Shown: piece by piece, positions 54,139 through 64,000 of the stretch
Layout of the letters: the number at the start of each line of letters is the position of its first letter
Numbering within the stretch: the stretch's first letter is position 1
Source: Hyaloperonospora brassicae
Taxonomy: Eukaryota > Oomycota > Peronosporomycetes > Peronosporales > Peronosporaceae
NCBI GenBank assembly: GCA_947650285.1
Contig: CANTFL010001109.1
Coordinates: forward strand, 124,001 to 188,000
Direction: 5' to 3'
Length of the DNA stretch: 64,000 nt
Notes under the pieces: generated by a model
The model's input: only the letters and a program-made list of their open reading frames with translations
What the model was told of the DNA's origin: nothing
Database searches by the model: none
Position numbers and translations under genes: made by a program

Positions 54139-57033
54139 CTATGCGAACACGTGACGCTCCACATATTTCCAGTCATATCCCTCTCGACGCAACTCGGTTG
54201 TAGGCCAGTAGTGAAAGTCTGTCTTCAGCGTGAACACCTTTGGCTTACTGTTGATCGAAATGGTTTTCAGTCGCACGGACTCACAATTGCCTATGCGTTC
54301 CACGACAAGCAAAAAGTCATCTAACGTGCGTGTTGGCTGCCCGTTAACTTCCACAAGCCACATGGTTGCCCGCAAGCCGAACTTGTGCGCTGGAGATCCG
54401 TAGCACCATCGTGAGCAGTATACGCCGCCGCCTTCTTCAGGAATGTAGCCCAAGCTTGCGACTGCATAATGAGGGCTCTGGATGACAAGGCCACACCAGA
54501 CAATCACACGGCCAGTGCCCAAAGCTGACAGCTGAGACGTGCTTACACTCAACTCCAGTTCTTTCCGATCGCGCACGACCAACACATTCACGGTTGTGTT
54601 ACCACACACTGCAGCCTCTACATCTACGTCCCGTACTACCACTCGCCCGTTAATCGCTAAAAGCAAGTCACCGCTTTTAAACTTTTTTGCGCAGTCCGTG
54701 CCGGCAGCACATCGCTTTATTCCAAGAACCTGGCGCTTATTTTCGTAGCACGACTCGAGCTTTTGAATCCATGCATCCGAAAGTCCGAGGCCAGAGCGTG
54801 CTTTGGATAAAGGGTATGTCAGTAGTTGTGCCGGCAATATGTTCAGCGATGATGGGATTTGAGACGCCCGAAGTTTGTCGATAATCGGTCGGACAGTACT
54901 GACCGGTAATCCACGAAAAGCTTCTTTGCGACCAGCATTATCCTGGTAGCTAAAAGAAAGCCATAATGCATTTACAGCGCCTGCAGCATCAATAAAAACA
55001 CCCCCCACTGACTTTGTGATGCGATCAAAGTGCAGCACTTCGACATTGCATGCTTTGTATCTAGGTGGCTGAAAGTCGCGCAGCACAAGACGATCCAGCT
55101 TGGTAGCAACAGACTTCATCGTGACAACGGTCCAATTACCACTCAATCCGACGTAGTCGGCGGTCTCGCCAACTTCGAGCACTTTCTCAGCCAATACGAC
55201 GCTTTCGATATGACTCGCTGCAGCGCCTAATGATTTGGGATCGTACTGTACGATTGAGAAGTTGTGAACTGGGTGCACAAAAACCACTTTGGCAGGGACT
55301 TCAAAGGTAGCAGCTATTGTGATCAACACATCACCTAACGCGATGGGGACAGTGTTTTGATCCACGAGCACGAAACCTTTCTCTGCGTCCACTACAACTC
55401 CCATGCCATGGTAGCTCGAGCTCGAAATACCGTCAATCATGTAAGGAATGTCAAAAGATACCATAACCAGCGACCGCAGCGTCTTCTTGCCCAGTGCACT
55501 TCCGCCTGGAAAGCTCAATGGCGCGGGAACAAAGGTCGGGTTCCCAGTTGTAGCGAGATGCGCTAGCGCTTTATCATCGTTCGACGTGTGCCCGACGTGT
55601 GACTCCGCGTGCCACAACCCGTCCTGATCGTTCCGCGTACATAGCTGCATTGGAAACCATAACCGGTCCATCATAATGAAGGCTGTACGGATACGGTGGC
55701 GATCGCGGATCATAAAGTAGCGCAACACCGTGCGAAATCCATTAGGTAGTGATGCCATGACGCGCACGAAGTCATCCAATGTTAGTGTAGGCTGTCCCGC
55801 TACGGACGTAATAATACAAGGTTGGGCTAAGTGCGCTTTCATGAACATGTGGCCTGCTTGCGCTAGGTATACACCACCCACCGGTAGTGAGGCGTTACGA
55901 GCTTGGTGGTAGGACAACGCGTGCACGATACCACCTCCAATTTCAAAGTACTTGTCAGGCGTGATTGTATGTAGGCTCTGAACGTTCAGCGTGACTGTGT
56001 ACTGCACGCCCCCACGCTGAACCTGAACTTCCACGGTCCCAGCAACATTTGTATCCAAAAACTCCTCTATAGTTATAAAGGTCGCTCCATACTTGCCGGC
56101 AAACTTTATGAGCACGTCTCCGGTACACAGCTGCTCATGCGCCGGCCCTCCTTGAATGACCTGGTCCACCACTAGCATGCCTGTCTCTTGCGGGCACTGC
56201 TGGCGCACCAAAGCTTCTGTTTCTCCCGACAGCCCAAGTCGCCGCACTTCGTCGAACGCCGTGTATCGAAAAATCGTCTGAATCGTACCGCGCGACACTT
56301 CCTTGCCTTGTTGGATTAGCTCAAGCGCGCGCACAACGCGGTTCAGCGGCAGGTAAAATGACGATGCTGCCTTTTTGGCTCCTCCGGCATTCAGCGCGAT
56401 GGCACATCCGTCAATGTTTAGTACGGGAGAGCCGCTCGAACCTCCGCTCGTACTGCTTGCCGCTGCAAAGTAGAAAGTATTGAAGTCGTTGTACGTGGCC
56501 GAGCCGTAAGACGGTGCGTCGCGATCCAACTTGGCCAAGATTCCTGGCAAGATGGAGAGTTTTTCCCCCGCGTCATTGCCCACCACGCGAATCTCGGCAC
56601 CGACTCTGGCTGCGTCAGGCCTTAGCGGGATCTCGTGAAGCTGCAGGAACTTGACCTTACTAGGGTCGAAGCGAAAGAATCCGAAGTCATGCACAGGGTC
56701 TCGGTACACTGGCACAAGATCCACTTCCTCCTTGTTGAGAAAGATGGCGTCAGCAACTACAGGACCTGGTGTCACCACGTGCCGATTCGTGAGGATCAAC
56801 CCCCTCTTTACGTCCACTACGAAACCCGTGGCCACGCTAAAGCTCGCGCCATTGCCGTCGAAAGCGCGCACACTGAGGAGCCGGACGCTCACGATGGCAC
56901 GAATGCACTTCTCTAGACTTTGCATCCACCGCGTCGACTCGACTGTAGACGCTTCGACACATAATCCGCTGTACTCTGACGACGGGGCCGAAGACGCAGA
57001 GCAACACGATTGGACGTCCAGCTGCTCATCCAT
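54139..57033 (-). CDS. Nma111/DEG7-type HtrA serine protease with PDZ domains
   Basis: Single exon, 964 residues from the ATG at 57033 (yeast Nma111 is 997). The N-terminal trypsin-like domain has a complete triad: His85 in LTNRHVVTPG, Asp116 in VHDFGFF and Ser200 in GGSSGSPVLN. A PDZ domain follows (about 270-350: GMLVVDQVIQGGPAHEQL), then a second PDZ-like segment. From about 520 a second protease-like domain begins (GMGVVDAEKGFVLVDQNTV, VHNFSIVQYDP) that has lost the triad, and another PDZ ends the protein. This duplicated, half-dead layout is typical of the Nma111/DEG7 class, known for nuclear quality control and apoptosis-related cleavage in yeast. No signal peptide; cytosolic or nuclear location is likely. 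Confidence 0.9.
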   Translation of the reverse strand: MDEQLDVQSCCSASSAPSSEYSGLCVEASTVESTRWMQSLEKCIRAIVSVRLLSVRAFDGNGASFSVATGFVVDVKRGLILTNRHVVTPGPVVADAIFLNKEEVDLVPVYRDPVHDFGFFRFDPSKVKFLQLHEIPLRPDAARVGAEIRVVGNDAGEKLSILPGILAKLDRDAPSYGSATYNDFNTFYFAAASSTSGGSSGSPVLNIDGCAIALNAGGAKKAASSFYLPLNRVVRALELIQQGKEVSRGTIQTIFRYTAFDEVRRLGLSGETEALVRQQCPQETGMLVVDQVIQGGPAHEQLCTGDVLIKFAGKYGATFITIEEFLDTNVAGTVEVQVQRGGVQYTVTLNVQSLHTITPDKYFEIGGGIVHALSYHQARNASLPVGGVYLAQAGHMFMKAHLAQPCIITSVAGQPTLTLDDFVRVMASLPNGFRTVLRYFMIRDRHRIRTAFIMMDRLWFPMQLCTRNDQDGLWHAESHVGHTSNDDKALAHLATTGNPTFVPAPLSFPGGSALGKKTLRSLVMVSFDIPYMIDGISSSSYHGMGVVVDAEKGFVLVDQNTVPIALGDVLITIAATFEVPAKVVFVHPVHNFSIVQYDPKSLGAAASHIESVVLAEKVLEVGETADYVGLSGNWTVVTMKSVATKLDRLVLRDFQPPRYKACNVEVLHFDRITKSVGGVFIDAAGAVNALWLSFSYQDNAGRKEAFRGLPVSTVRPIIDKLRASQIPSSLNILPAQLLTYPLSKARSGLGLSDAWIQKLESCYENKRQVLGIKRCAAGTDCAKKFKSGDLLLAINGRVVVRDVDVEAAVCGNTTVNVLVVRDRKELELSVSTSQLSALGTGRVIVWCGLVIQSPHYAVASLGYIPEEGGGVYCSRWCYGSPAHKFGLRATMWLVEVNGQPTRTLDDFLLVVERIGNCESVRLKTISINSKPKVFTLKTDFHYWPTTELRREGYDWKYVERHVFA

Positions 57034-57762
57034 GTCACCGGCTCCGTTTTAGTCTTTCCAAGCAATACTGACTGCATGTGCGATTGGTGGAAGATAGAAG
57101 TACCTCGCGGATCTCGAATAGAAACGCACCACATAAAAGTGCTCGCAGGCTTTTAGTGGACATATCGCGTGTAACCTCCCTCCACCACATGCTGAAACAA
57201 GAATTTATATGAGATATCGCAATGAGGATTACACTAAATAACTATTCATCAAAATACACCAAATTAACAAAAACACACGCGAGAGATATTCACGTATTTC
57301 GAAAAAATATCTACACTAGATAAATATGCAGGATACAAAAAGCACCAGATAATCAGGATAATAAACAAGCATCACATATTCACAAAATAGGAAGCACCAA
57401 AGATGGAGATAATAAAAATTGCATAAGTCATTCACGAGAAAGCACAACAAGATGGGGGATACAAATTACACTATATAACATTAACGCACTAGTGATGTAT
57501 ACTGTACGACCGAGAGTGCACATGCTACAGAACATAGGGATACATATCGGTATTTATGATAGCTATCATGAAGATTGTACAGCACATTATATATTATAAG
57601 CGTTTCCGGTGAGTTGGGTGTGCCGGACCAGTTGTTGTATCCATAAATCAAGTAGGTAACAACATGAAAATGGTTGATCATGCAGGTCAATTGATATAAA
57701 ACATATGAAGTCTACAATGCTAGTATTTTTAATTCAGTTTCCTCGTAGGTAGAGAGACTTTG
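57034..57762. other. A/T-rich spacer
   Basis: About 0.7 kb, strongly A-rich on the plus strand between about 57190 and 57480, with no coding frame. Upstream region of the protease gene at the left edge. Confidence 0.6.
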
Positions 57763-57794
<32 letters not shown>

Positions 57795-57888
57795 TGTATG
57801 TATGTATGTATGTATGTATGTATGTATGTATGTATGTATGTATGTATGTATGTATGTATGTATGTATGTATGTATGTATGTATGTATA
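57763..57888. repeat. (TATG)n microsatellite, about 31 units
   Basis: Nearly pure TATG repeat of about 125 bp. It opens long artificial frames of Ile-His-Thr-Tyr repeats on the minus strand, which are not genes. Confidence 0.97.
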
Positions 57889-58842
57889 GCCGAATGTATA
57901 GCTGAATAAACTATCTGAGATTTGTGCCACATGTATAACACGGATCAAGGGGATTGAGCTGCATCATCTGTCTATTATGTCCTCCACTGCATACAACAAT
58001 ATTGCATCTATCTTCACAGCGTCAATACCGAAGTGTCTATATCAACACCGACATCACTTTGACCAGCAGCTTCGTTATGTGGCGACCACAATATGCCGTC
58101 ATCGTTACGCAGTTTTGTAACGCGCGATCTGCGTTGCGTGTACCCAAGTATCGCATGCCCACCTAGAATGGCTTCTCAAATTTCTGTCAGGTCCAACTAG
58201 CTCGTAAATTCTTGTTGCTTGACATCACGTCATCTCATGCTGTCTGAGGTTGTACTTTATGTATCACCGATCGTTTTGCAAGCGCTATTTTGAACGCGAA
58301 TCAGTCTCACCTCAACTAATTAAAAAAATCTGGCCGAGACTACAGTTACACATCAATACAATACCAATCAGAAAGCTGAATGTATGGGCTAGAAGCAGCA
58401 TGCTGTTCATATCGAAGGACAAATGGCAATGTGAGGCTACGCTGAATTAGTCGACACTCCTTTTTCTAACTCGCAGTACGACTACTGACTACTCAAATGC
58501 TGACAAATTTCCTTCATAAGAATGAGAAGGGGAATGTAGCCGGTATACATGGATGTAAACGAGCAATTTGAGACATGTGTATATTCGGACGAAATGTCTA
58601 CATCAGTACTGGATGTTACTGGTTATTTGAATAAAAACCTATTTCTCCACCTTGTACTAATTTTCATTGTCTCGCCATTTAATGCACTGTAAAATTTATT
58701 GACTTGTATTGTCTTTTTTAGATGTTATTATCGCTTAGTGCATTATATTTTCGAGAAGTGTGAACCGCAGATCACGCAAAGACTAAGTACCAGATTAATT
58801 GTCGGTATACAGTAAGTCACACAATGGAGTGCACCACGCACC
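57889..58842. other. spacer
   Basis: About 1 kb with only short frames; nothing supportable. Confidence 0.5.
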
Positions 58843-59007
58843 GCGATCTCAAGTCAAGCGATTTTGCAAGTCGCGATCTTTAACGATGTGATGTTGGATG
58901 ATGCGATTTTGGACACCGCGATCGTGGGCGATGCGATCTAAGATGGCATGGTCTTAGATGAAGCGATCTAGTTCATCGCGATTTGAGGATGATGAAGTCG
59001 CGACAAT
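58843..59007. repeat. 15-bp-period minisatellite (GCGAT units)
   Basis: Ten to eleven consecutive 15-bp units with no indels. GCGAT opens units at 58843, 58858, 58873, 58903, 58918, 58933, 58963 and 58978. The units at 58888 (GTGAT) and 58948 (ATGGT) are mutated but in register. Unit ends tend toward TTxGATGAT. The period equals five codons. One frame reads as AILDx-like pentapeptides interrupted by TAA/TGA in later units, so it is probably a relic of a coding repeat or a simple minisatellite. Confidence 0.85.
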
Positions 59008-59781
59008 CTGGCGTGTAACACTAACAAAACGATGGAAGATCTAATCTCGACAGCACAAGGCGATACGTGGTGGTCCATCCTAACAAACGAAAAATAGGCT
59101 TAGTAAGGGATTGGACTTTTGGTTGCATAGCATTTAACGAGAAACTAGTTCACTTCCAAGTGAACAAGTGTCGTTCCTCTATCCATGTAAGATTATATGG
59201 CCTCCCGACGTCTGAGAAGATCAAGCAAACACCAAGAATATCAATCCTGGATTATTTGGTCAGGCGTGCAAGATGTCTCCAAACCTCTTTGAATTGCGAA
59301 TGAACCCATAGTAATAAATAATCTCATGACAGTTTAATTTGGTGAGAAGGTTCGCGTATCAAACACCAAGTTTGGACAAGGCGATCTTGTAGAGACCAGG
59401 GTGACTCATATCGATCACCCTACAAGTACACCCGTGTTCGTGCGAAGATTTCCATACGATCACCAACCCATCTCAAACAGGGTCAAGTTTATCGTCGACT
59501 TAAGTCCGCCTGGAAGAGTGCAGCACGCACTATCGATGGGTATACAACGTGGGGAATGAAATAAGCCGGCAATGGAAAACTCCTTCCAATCGTTGCTTTA
59601 TTAGGCGCCAGTGGAGAGTCGGGATCACAAGAAACTTGCGATCAGCACTTCACCACAATGGCACGCATGCCCGAATCTTCTGGTGACTCGAATTGCACCG
59701 TGAGTACCTGAGTTGAGATATGAAGATTAAGGTTGAACCTGGAATGAAAGCTTCAGAGACAGAAAATGCTGCAGGCGGGAA

Positions 59782-60207
59782 ATGAAAGGATTTCCGGGTG
59801 ATCAGAGTTTTGGGAGGGGCTCTGATGACAAGAAAATTAAAACGGAAGATCGATTGCTCAGTCTGGATGAGAAAACTCGACCCCTTCATAAGATCCCATC
59901 GGGGACAAAAGCGTATTGTGCTGCGAAGAATGATTCGCAAGTTACAAAGCTTTCGGTCAAAACGAAACAAGTATCATCCAACGTAATTCTTGAAAAGTCG
60001 AAGAAAGATAAGTCGAAGACGACGAGAGTGGGGAAGAGGGAGAGATCCTCCACTCTCGTCGTCTACAATTTCTATTTCGAGTACACGAACTGGATAAACA
60101 CGATCACATTACGAAAGGAGTGGCGCGACCGGTCAATTTTATGGAGGATTAAGGGGATGTTGGAAGGTTGGCAACTGGACAAGCAGGCGGGGGCAGGGTA
60201 CCATTGA
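59782..60207 (+). CDS. 141-codon ORF, possibly retroelement-derived
   Basis: Starts with ATG and reads a Lys-rich, polar protein (KKIKTEDRLLSLDEKTRP, then KKDKSKTTRVGKRERSS) followed by a more hydrophobic tail. No domain recognised. It spans a 15-bp perfect inverted repeat at 60017-60064. The surrounding plus-strand bias suggests a gag-like relic; a chance frame is also possible. Confidence 0.2.
   Translation: MKGFPGDQSFGRGSDDKKIKTEDRLLSLDEKTRPLHKIPSGTKAYCAAKNDSQVTKLSVKTKQVSSNVILEKSKKDKSKTTRVGKRERSSTLVVYNFYFEYTNWINTITLRKEWRDRSILWRIKGMLEGWQLDKQAGAGYH
60017..60064. repeat. 15-bp perfect inverted repeat (hairpin)
   Basis: AGACGACGAGAGTGG at 60017-60031 pairs perfectly with CCACTCTCGTCGTCT at 60050-60064 across an 18-nt loop. 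Confidence 0.9.
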
Positions 60208-62172
60208 AAGACGCTCAATAGGTTTTAGTAAGTGACTCTGTACTCCATTTATTGGAGCTCAAGTCGATTGGAATACTTCAAAGTCCTGTATCCACCCCAT
60301 CTATAGCAGCAAACATACCGGATAAGTTACAGGAAATTATGAAGCAGCTGCATGACGCTGCTTTCGTCGCAAAAATGATTTATGTGAGGAAGCAGGTAAA
60401 GTTGAACAAGATCAAGTGACCCACACTTGTCGATATCTGAATGAGAAGTGAAATTCTTGGACGAGCCAATTTATAAGACCGACAAGTATGCGGATATGGC
60501 GACCACGGAAGCCCTTGTAGGATAATAGACCGGATCGTCACAGTACGCATCAGCGGAATGTGAGATCGAATTGAAGAATCAATAGGCATTCATAGGATAT
60601 CGTTAGGTCCAAGTGGGGCCACGCATTTGCCTTGTCATGCTAAAGTGACCAAGATCGAACCGCGATCGACTACCATATGCATCAGAAGAGATGGAGCTCC
60701 GATTGTCCAATAGATTTGTAGTCATACTTCGATACTGCCATGGAGCAATTCCAACAGGGGCAACGAAATCAATCTTGTCAAGAATGTTACCCAATTTAAA
60801 CAGTCAAGATGCCAAGCGCTCAAGATACTTGTATATCTGGTATCGATATGGAGTCATCGGGATCGAATTACGGACTATCTGACATCAGCGAACGCGACGG
60901 TCGCAATTCGTAAGACTCAGGTCAATAGGAGCTGATGCGTCGATCACTGGCGCCCACATAAACTTCATTGAGTAGTAAAAAATCTTAACAGCGCGTCCGG
61001 GTCTCGGCGATCATATAAATGAACAAGTTCAATGGCAGATACCGAGATGAAGATCGCGCAAGAAGATGTATTGGCAAGGTCAAATCATCGTTCCTGCATA
61101 TACAAGAGCCGGACGAAGAAATCTGTCTAGACTTTGGAGATCTATGGACAAGACCAACGCGAACTAGTACAGTCAGCTGAGTTGATCTACTCGCCGTCCA
61201 CGGAAACGTCTGCTGTAATGTTTATGGTGAAGTACGGAAGTTATGGCGTTTAGGCGGGCAGACAATATGACCAGGAGGTGAAGTGATCGGATGAGTATCC
61301 TGTGGAATGCTTGTATCGGCTAAAATTCACAAGCAATTAGCGCCAAGATCGCGATTTGATATGGAAAGTTGGCTACGCATAGTAAACATAAAGAACTTTT
61401 TTTCTACATCAGATGACCGCGATCTAGTAAAAACGTTGACTCAAATGCGGCTGAAGAATGTCAATGACGTGGAAGAACCGTTGCGCGCTTATCAACGAAT
61501 GGAAATTCGGCAGATAAAAGCGTCAGTTGGACTTGGCAAGCTCCACCAGCGATCAAATGTTCCCATTGATCCGCTGCCGTTTAGGTCGACCCAGGCGTTG
61601 CGAGCAATTTAGGTGGGGCTTGCGAGTGGCGAACCGATTTTACAGTCGAGCGGATCGGATGGAAATGCGGATCGGCGTCGTAATTGTGCGGCTGCCACCT
61701 CCGATCAATTAAAGTTCCACCAAGATTGTCACATGCGGAATAGTGGTGTGGATTGAGGGAAACACGTGATCGGGGGGAAGGAGTCGATCAAGAACTTGTA
61801 CCCATTGTGGATCGACCAAACATGACGATTGAGGGTGTTGGAAGCGATTGACTTTTCAGAAGCTCACAAGGAAGTGACACCCGTCGGAAAATAAGTGTTT
61901 CTACGTGTGCGCGGCCTGTAAAGAAGTGCATTGGAGTGGCAGTGACCAATGGATGAATAATTCAATTTAATTTGGAAGTGACATGTAGTCACCAAGCACA
62001 CTGGAACTTCCCCATTACGTAGAGAAGATGTTAAACTAGGATGGTCGTCAGGATGGAATCTGATTTGAGCCGAGCGTTCTCGGCCCTGCATATATGTAAT
62101 TGTTATAAGGCAATAGAGGGATATGGAAGTTAACGACCGGGTCGACCCGATCGCTAGTATAAGTGATGATTA

Positions 62173-62402
62173 TACATCTGTTAATAAAATTTTCAAATGC
62201 GAATAGAGTGGATGAGTGAGACCGATTGACAGTTAAAATGGAATCAAAGATACATCTGCATCTTCAATTTCATATGCAAATAGAAGTAATAAGTATGGCC
62301 GATTGCCGGTTTCAATAAATTGAAGGTACATCGATATCTTTGATATTAAATGCGAAAAGATTCCAAGAGTAAGACCGATTTGCCGATTAAAAATGGAGCT
62401 AT
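62173..62402. repeat. three degenerate tandem copies of a ~76-bp unit
   Basis: Units begin TACATCTG/TACATCTG/TACATCGA at 62173, 62251 and 62327 (spacing 78 and 76). Each contains an AAATGCRAAWAGA-like segment about 22 bp in and a GACCGATTGxC segment about 48 bp in. Copies are diverged, which points to an old duplication. Confidence 0.7.
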
Positions 62403-62468
62403 ATCTTGTGCCAGGGTGTCCACGTGGATATTAAAATAGGTAGATTATACATTTCCCCATTTACTCAC

Positions 62469-62529
62469 GAAAAAAATGCCCCAGATATTTGGAAAATCAA
62501 AAAGTGCCCACGTCCTAGTATACTTAAGT
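62469..62529 (+). repeat. left inverted-repeat arm
   Basis: Pairs with 63671-63733 in inverted orientation; outer 19 bp perfect, inner part diverged but alignable. Confidence 0.75.
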
Positions 62530-63339
62530 GCCTCTCATGTCGAGAATCATGATGCAGTCACACATAAAATAACTCAAGCGCAGCACATTGATACAACTTC
62601 TGGTACACGTTATGATGGTTTTCAACGCAATCTGCATAAGAACGACGCAACCTGCTCTAGCCCCTCACAGTGAGTGCTAGCAATTCAGATTACAAGTAGC
62701 TCGAATCCCATCGTTGTAGTGAATTGTGTAATTAGTCTTTTACGCAGATCAGAAGGAGCAGCACCCACTCGTCTTTTTCTATCTACACACACGCACACGT
62801 ACAATTTTCGCCAGTCATCGGGATAGGTAGAGAGAATTTGTCGAGAGCACTGTTGTAAAACGATTCTGCCATTGTTTGTATCTCTCTTGTATGATTATGA
62901 GTCATCTGCTCTAGCTATCTGAATCGCGGTGCACCAACCAGTCAAATGACTGGATGTAAATCTCTCTCTTCCTGACTCCTATGTCTTACTATTCATTGCG
63001 TCAGGCTTGACACAGTGAAATCCCAAATTCAGTAGCTGAACAAAACACACCATGCCACCCAATTCTAATTGTTCCATTCCCGTCTTCAAGCATTAGCACG
63101 CGCATGTTGCGGGCGTTTGTGCACGCAATCTCATCCACCGCAAAGACTGCATCTCGTACCTTTACCTCTGCCACACGAGACTGCATCGTCATCTACGGAT
63201 ACTCCGGCTGATGCGTCTACGCCTCGAGCTCCCAATGAGACTGCGACTCAAACTCCGCCGTCGTCGGAACGGCGACGAGCCACGTCGACGCACAAACGCC
63301 GATTAGCGCGAAAATGCGATCCTACAAGAAGTACGACAT

Positions 63340-63450
63340 TAATGAGAACCGTAGCACCTACAGCAACAACAGCACCATCAACAGCAGCAGCAACATTAAC
63401 AATAGCAACTGAAACAACAAAAACAAAATTATTGACATTAATATCAAAAA
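63340..63450. repeat. ACA/GCA trinucleotide-rich tract
   Basis: Low-complexity run of ACA, GCA and ACT triplets inside the inverted-repeat element; gives Thr/Ala-rich spurious frames. Confidence 0.8.
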
Positions 63451-63670
63451 CATTAGTACCGACTGACTGTTTACGGCCGCGACAGGTGATACGAAGACGC
63501 ATTTACGTCATCACATTTTGCGTCTGCGCCTGCAACTGATGGCTGCAAGCGCAGCACGGCCGCGACAGAACCCTCTCCGTGGCTTCACAAACAGGGCGGG
63601 GTTTGGGTGCGGCCAAAAGTGTGAAAACGAAAATGATTAACGACGTGTGGTTTATATGTATGCCACATTA

Positions 63671-63733
63671 ACTTGAGTATACTAGACCGTGGGGCATTTG
63701 TTTTATTTTTCAATTATCTGGGGCATTTTTTTC
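63671..63733 (-). repeat. right inverted-repeat arm
   Basis: Reverse complement aligns with 62469-62529. It also contains a short direct duplication of GGGGCATTT (63690 and 63719), which may explain a small length difference between the arms. Confidence 0.75.
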
Positions 63734-64000
63734 AATTTTCTGGACGTTTTATTACTTTCGTGGTTGAATGAGACATTTGTTTTTTACCTGAAAAATCACA
63801 CTCCTGGTAAGTAGTGTAAGCAAGCGAAAACAGAGAAAATTAATACGAAAAAGGCCACTATGCTTTTTGACTCTGGTGCAGAAAATATAGATCGTTGACA
63901 CCACCTTTGCACGTTAGGTAGGATGCATCTCGATGCGACTCGAACACAATAGTGTATAGGGATAAAAAAATGCGCTTACATGACTGTGTAGAAGACCAAG

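Larger units (their letters stand above)
59008..62172. other. repeat-type spacer, no supportable gene except a weak ORF
   Basis: About 3.2 kb rich in plus-strand G and A with many short plus-strand frames (for example 61307-61612), the look of a decayed retroelement gag/pol region. I could not identify any diagnostic motif. A 141-codon frame and a hairpin are listed separately. Confidence 0.4.
62469..63733. mobile_element. ~1.26-kb element bounded by long inverted repeats
   Basis: Outer 19 bp are a perfect inverted pair: GAAAAAAATGCCCCAGATA at 62469-62487 and TATCTGGGGCATTTTTTTC at 63715-63733. Further in, CTAGTATACTTAAGT (62515-62529) pairs with ACTTGAGTATACTAG (63671-63685) with one mismatch, and GTGCCCACG pairs approximately with CGTGGGGCA. 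The arms are therefore about 61-63 bp. No target duplication was recognised and no transposase is encoded, so it is most like a non-autonomous or fold-back DNA transposon. A 156-codon frame inside (63069-63539) starts without ATG and is low complexity. Confidence 0.65.

Noticed and set aside
53797..54324. 175-codon plus-strand frame
   Set aside because: Its last third is antisense to the protease gene, and the rest shows no domain or splice structure.
57712..57948. Ile-His-Thr-Tyr repeat frames
   Set aside because: Produced by the TATG microsatellite.
58843..59007. GCGAT array as a CRISPR array
   Set aside because: Period of 15 bp is too short, there are no distinct spacers, and the genome is eukaryotic.
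63069..63539. 156-codon Thr/Ala/Ser-rich frame
   Set aside because: No ATG at the start, and it largely reflects the ACA/GCA-rich tract inside the inverted-repeat element.

Overview
The window looks like nuclear DNA of an oomycete, most likely a Phytophthora or downy-mildew relative. The evidence is two tandem cellulose synthases with the oomycete-type N-terminal PH domain, a three-domain APS kinase / ATP sulfurylase / pyrophosphatase fusion of the kind known from stramenopiles, short GT-AG introns (55-184 bp), and gene islands separated by repeat-rich, lower-GC stretches holding broken transposons. Gene models were built by joining open frames at phase-compatible GT-AG sites and comparing the products with families I recognise. 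No database search was possible.

Layout. 1-2.1 kb: minus-strand relic of a retroelement ORF1-like gene with a CCHC knuckle. 2.1-6.5 kb: no convincing gene. 6.5-9.3 kb: three-exon RasGAP protein with a START-like C-terminus (-). 10.5-11.1 kb: two-exon Gemin6-like protein (-). 11.3-19.0 kb: two head-to-tail PH-domain cellulose synthases (-). 20.0-22.7 kb: SEC23 with a Gln-rich N-terminus (-). 22.9-23.6 kb: small membrane protein (-). 24.0-25.7 kb: MINDY-type deubiquitinase with an EF-hand-like segment (+). 29.0-32.1 kb: sulfate-activation fusion enzyme (+). 33.3-35.1 kb: unrecognised three-exon gene (+). 35.8-37.4 kb: four-exon ORC4 (-). 37.6-39.5 kb: dead pogo/Tigger-type transposon with terminal inverted repeats and a TA target duplication. 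39.5-45.2 kb: gene-poor, with five consecutive perfect hairpins at 43.0-43.4 kb. 45.2-50.9 kb: five-exon MOT1/BTAF1 (-). 54.1-57.0 kb: Nma111/DEG7-type HtrA protease (-). 57.0-64 kb: repeat territory with a long TATG microsatellite, an exact 15-bp-period minisatellite, a ~76-bp degenerate tandem repeat and a ~1.26-kb element bounded by inverted repeats.

The most interesting observation is in MOT1. The HEAT-repeat half and the SNF2 ATPase half lie in different frames. The conserved protein is recovered exactly by a -1 shift at an in-phase A AAA AAG heptamer, which is followed by a 6-nt spacer and an 8-bp stem. This is either programmed -1 frameshifting in a nuclear transcription regulator or a one-base homopolymer deletion (assembly error or real lesion).

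The genes are mostly unrelated housekeeping functions (Ras signalling, snRNP assembly, wall synthesis, ER export, deubiquitination, sulfate activation, replication origin recognition, TBP recycling, proteolysis). Only the cellulose synthase pair is a functional cluster. I recognised no rRNA, tRNA or CRISPR array; tRNAs were not exhaustively scanned.
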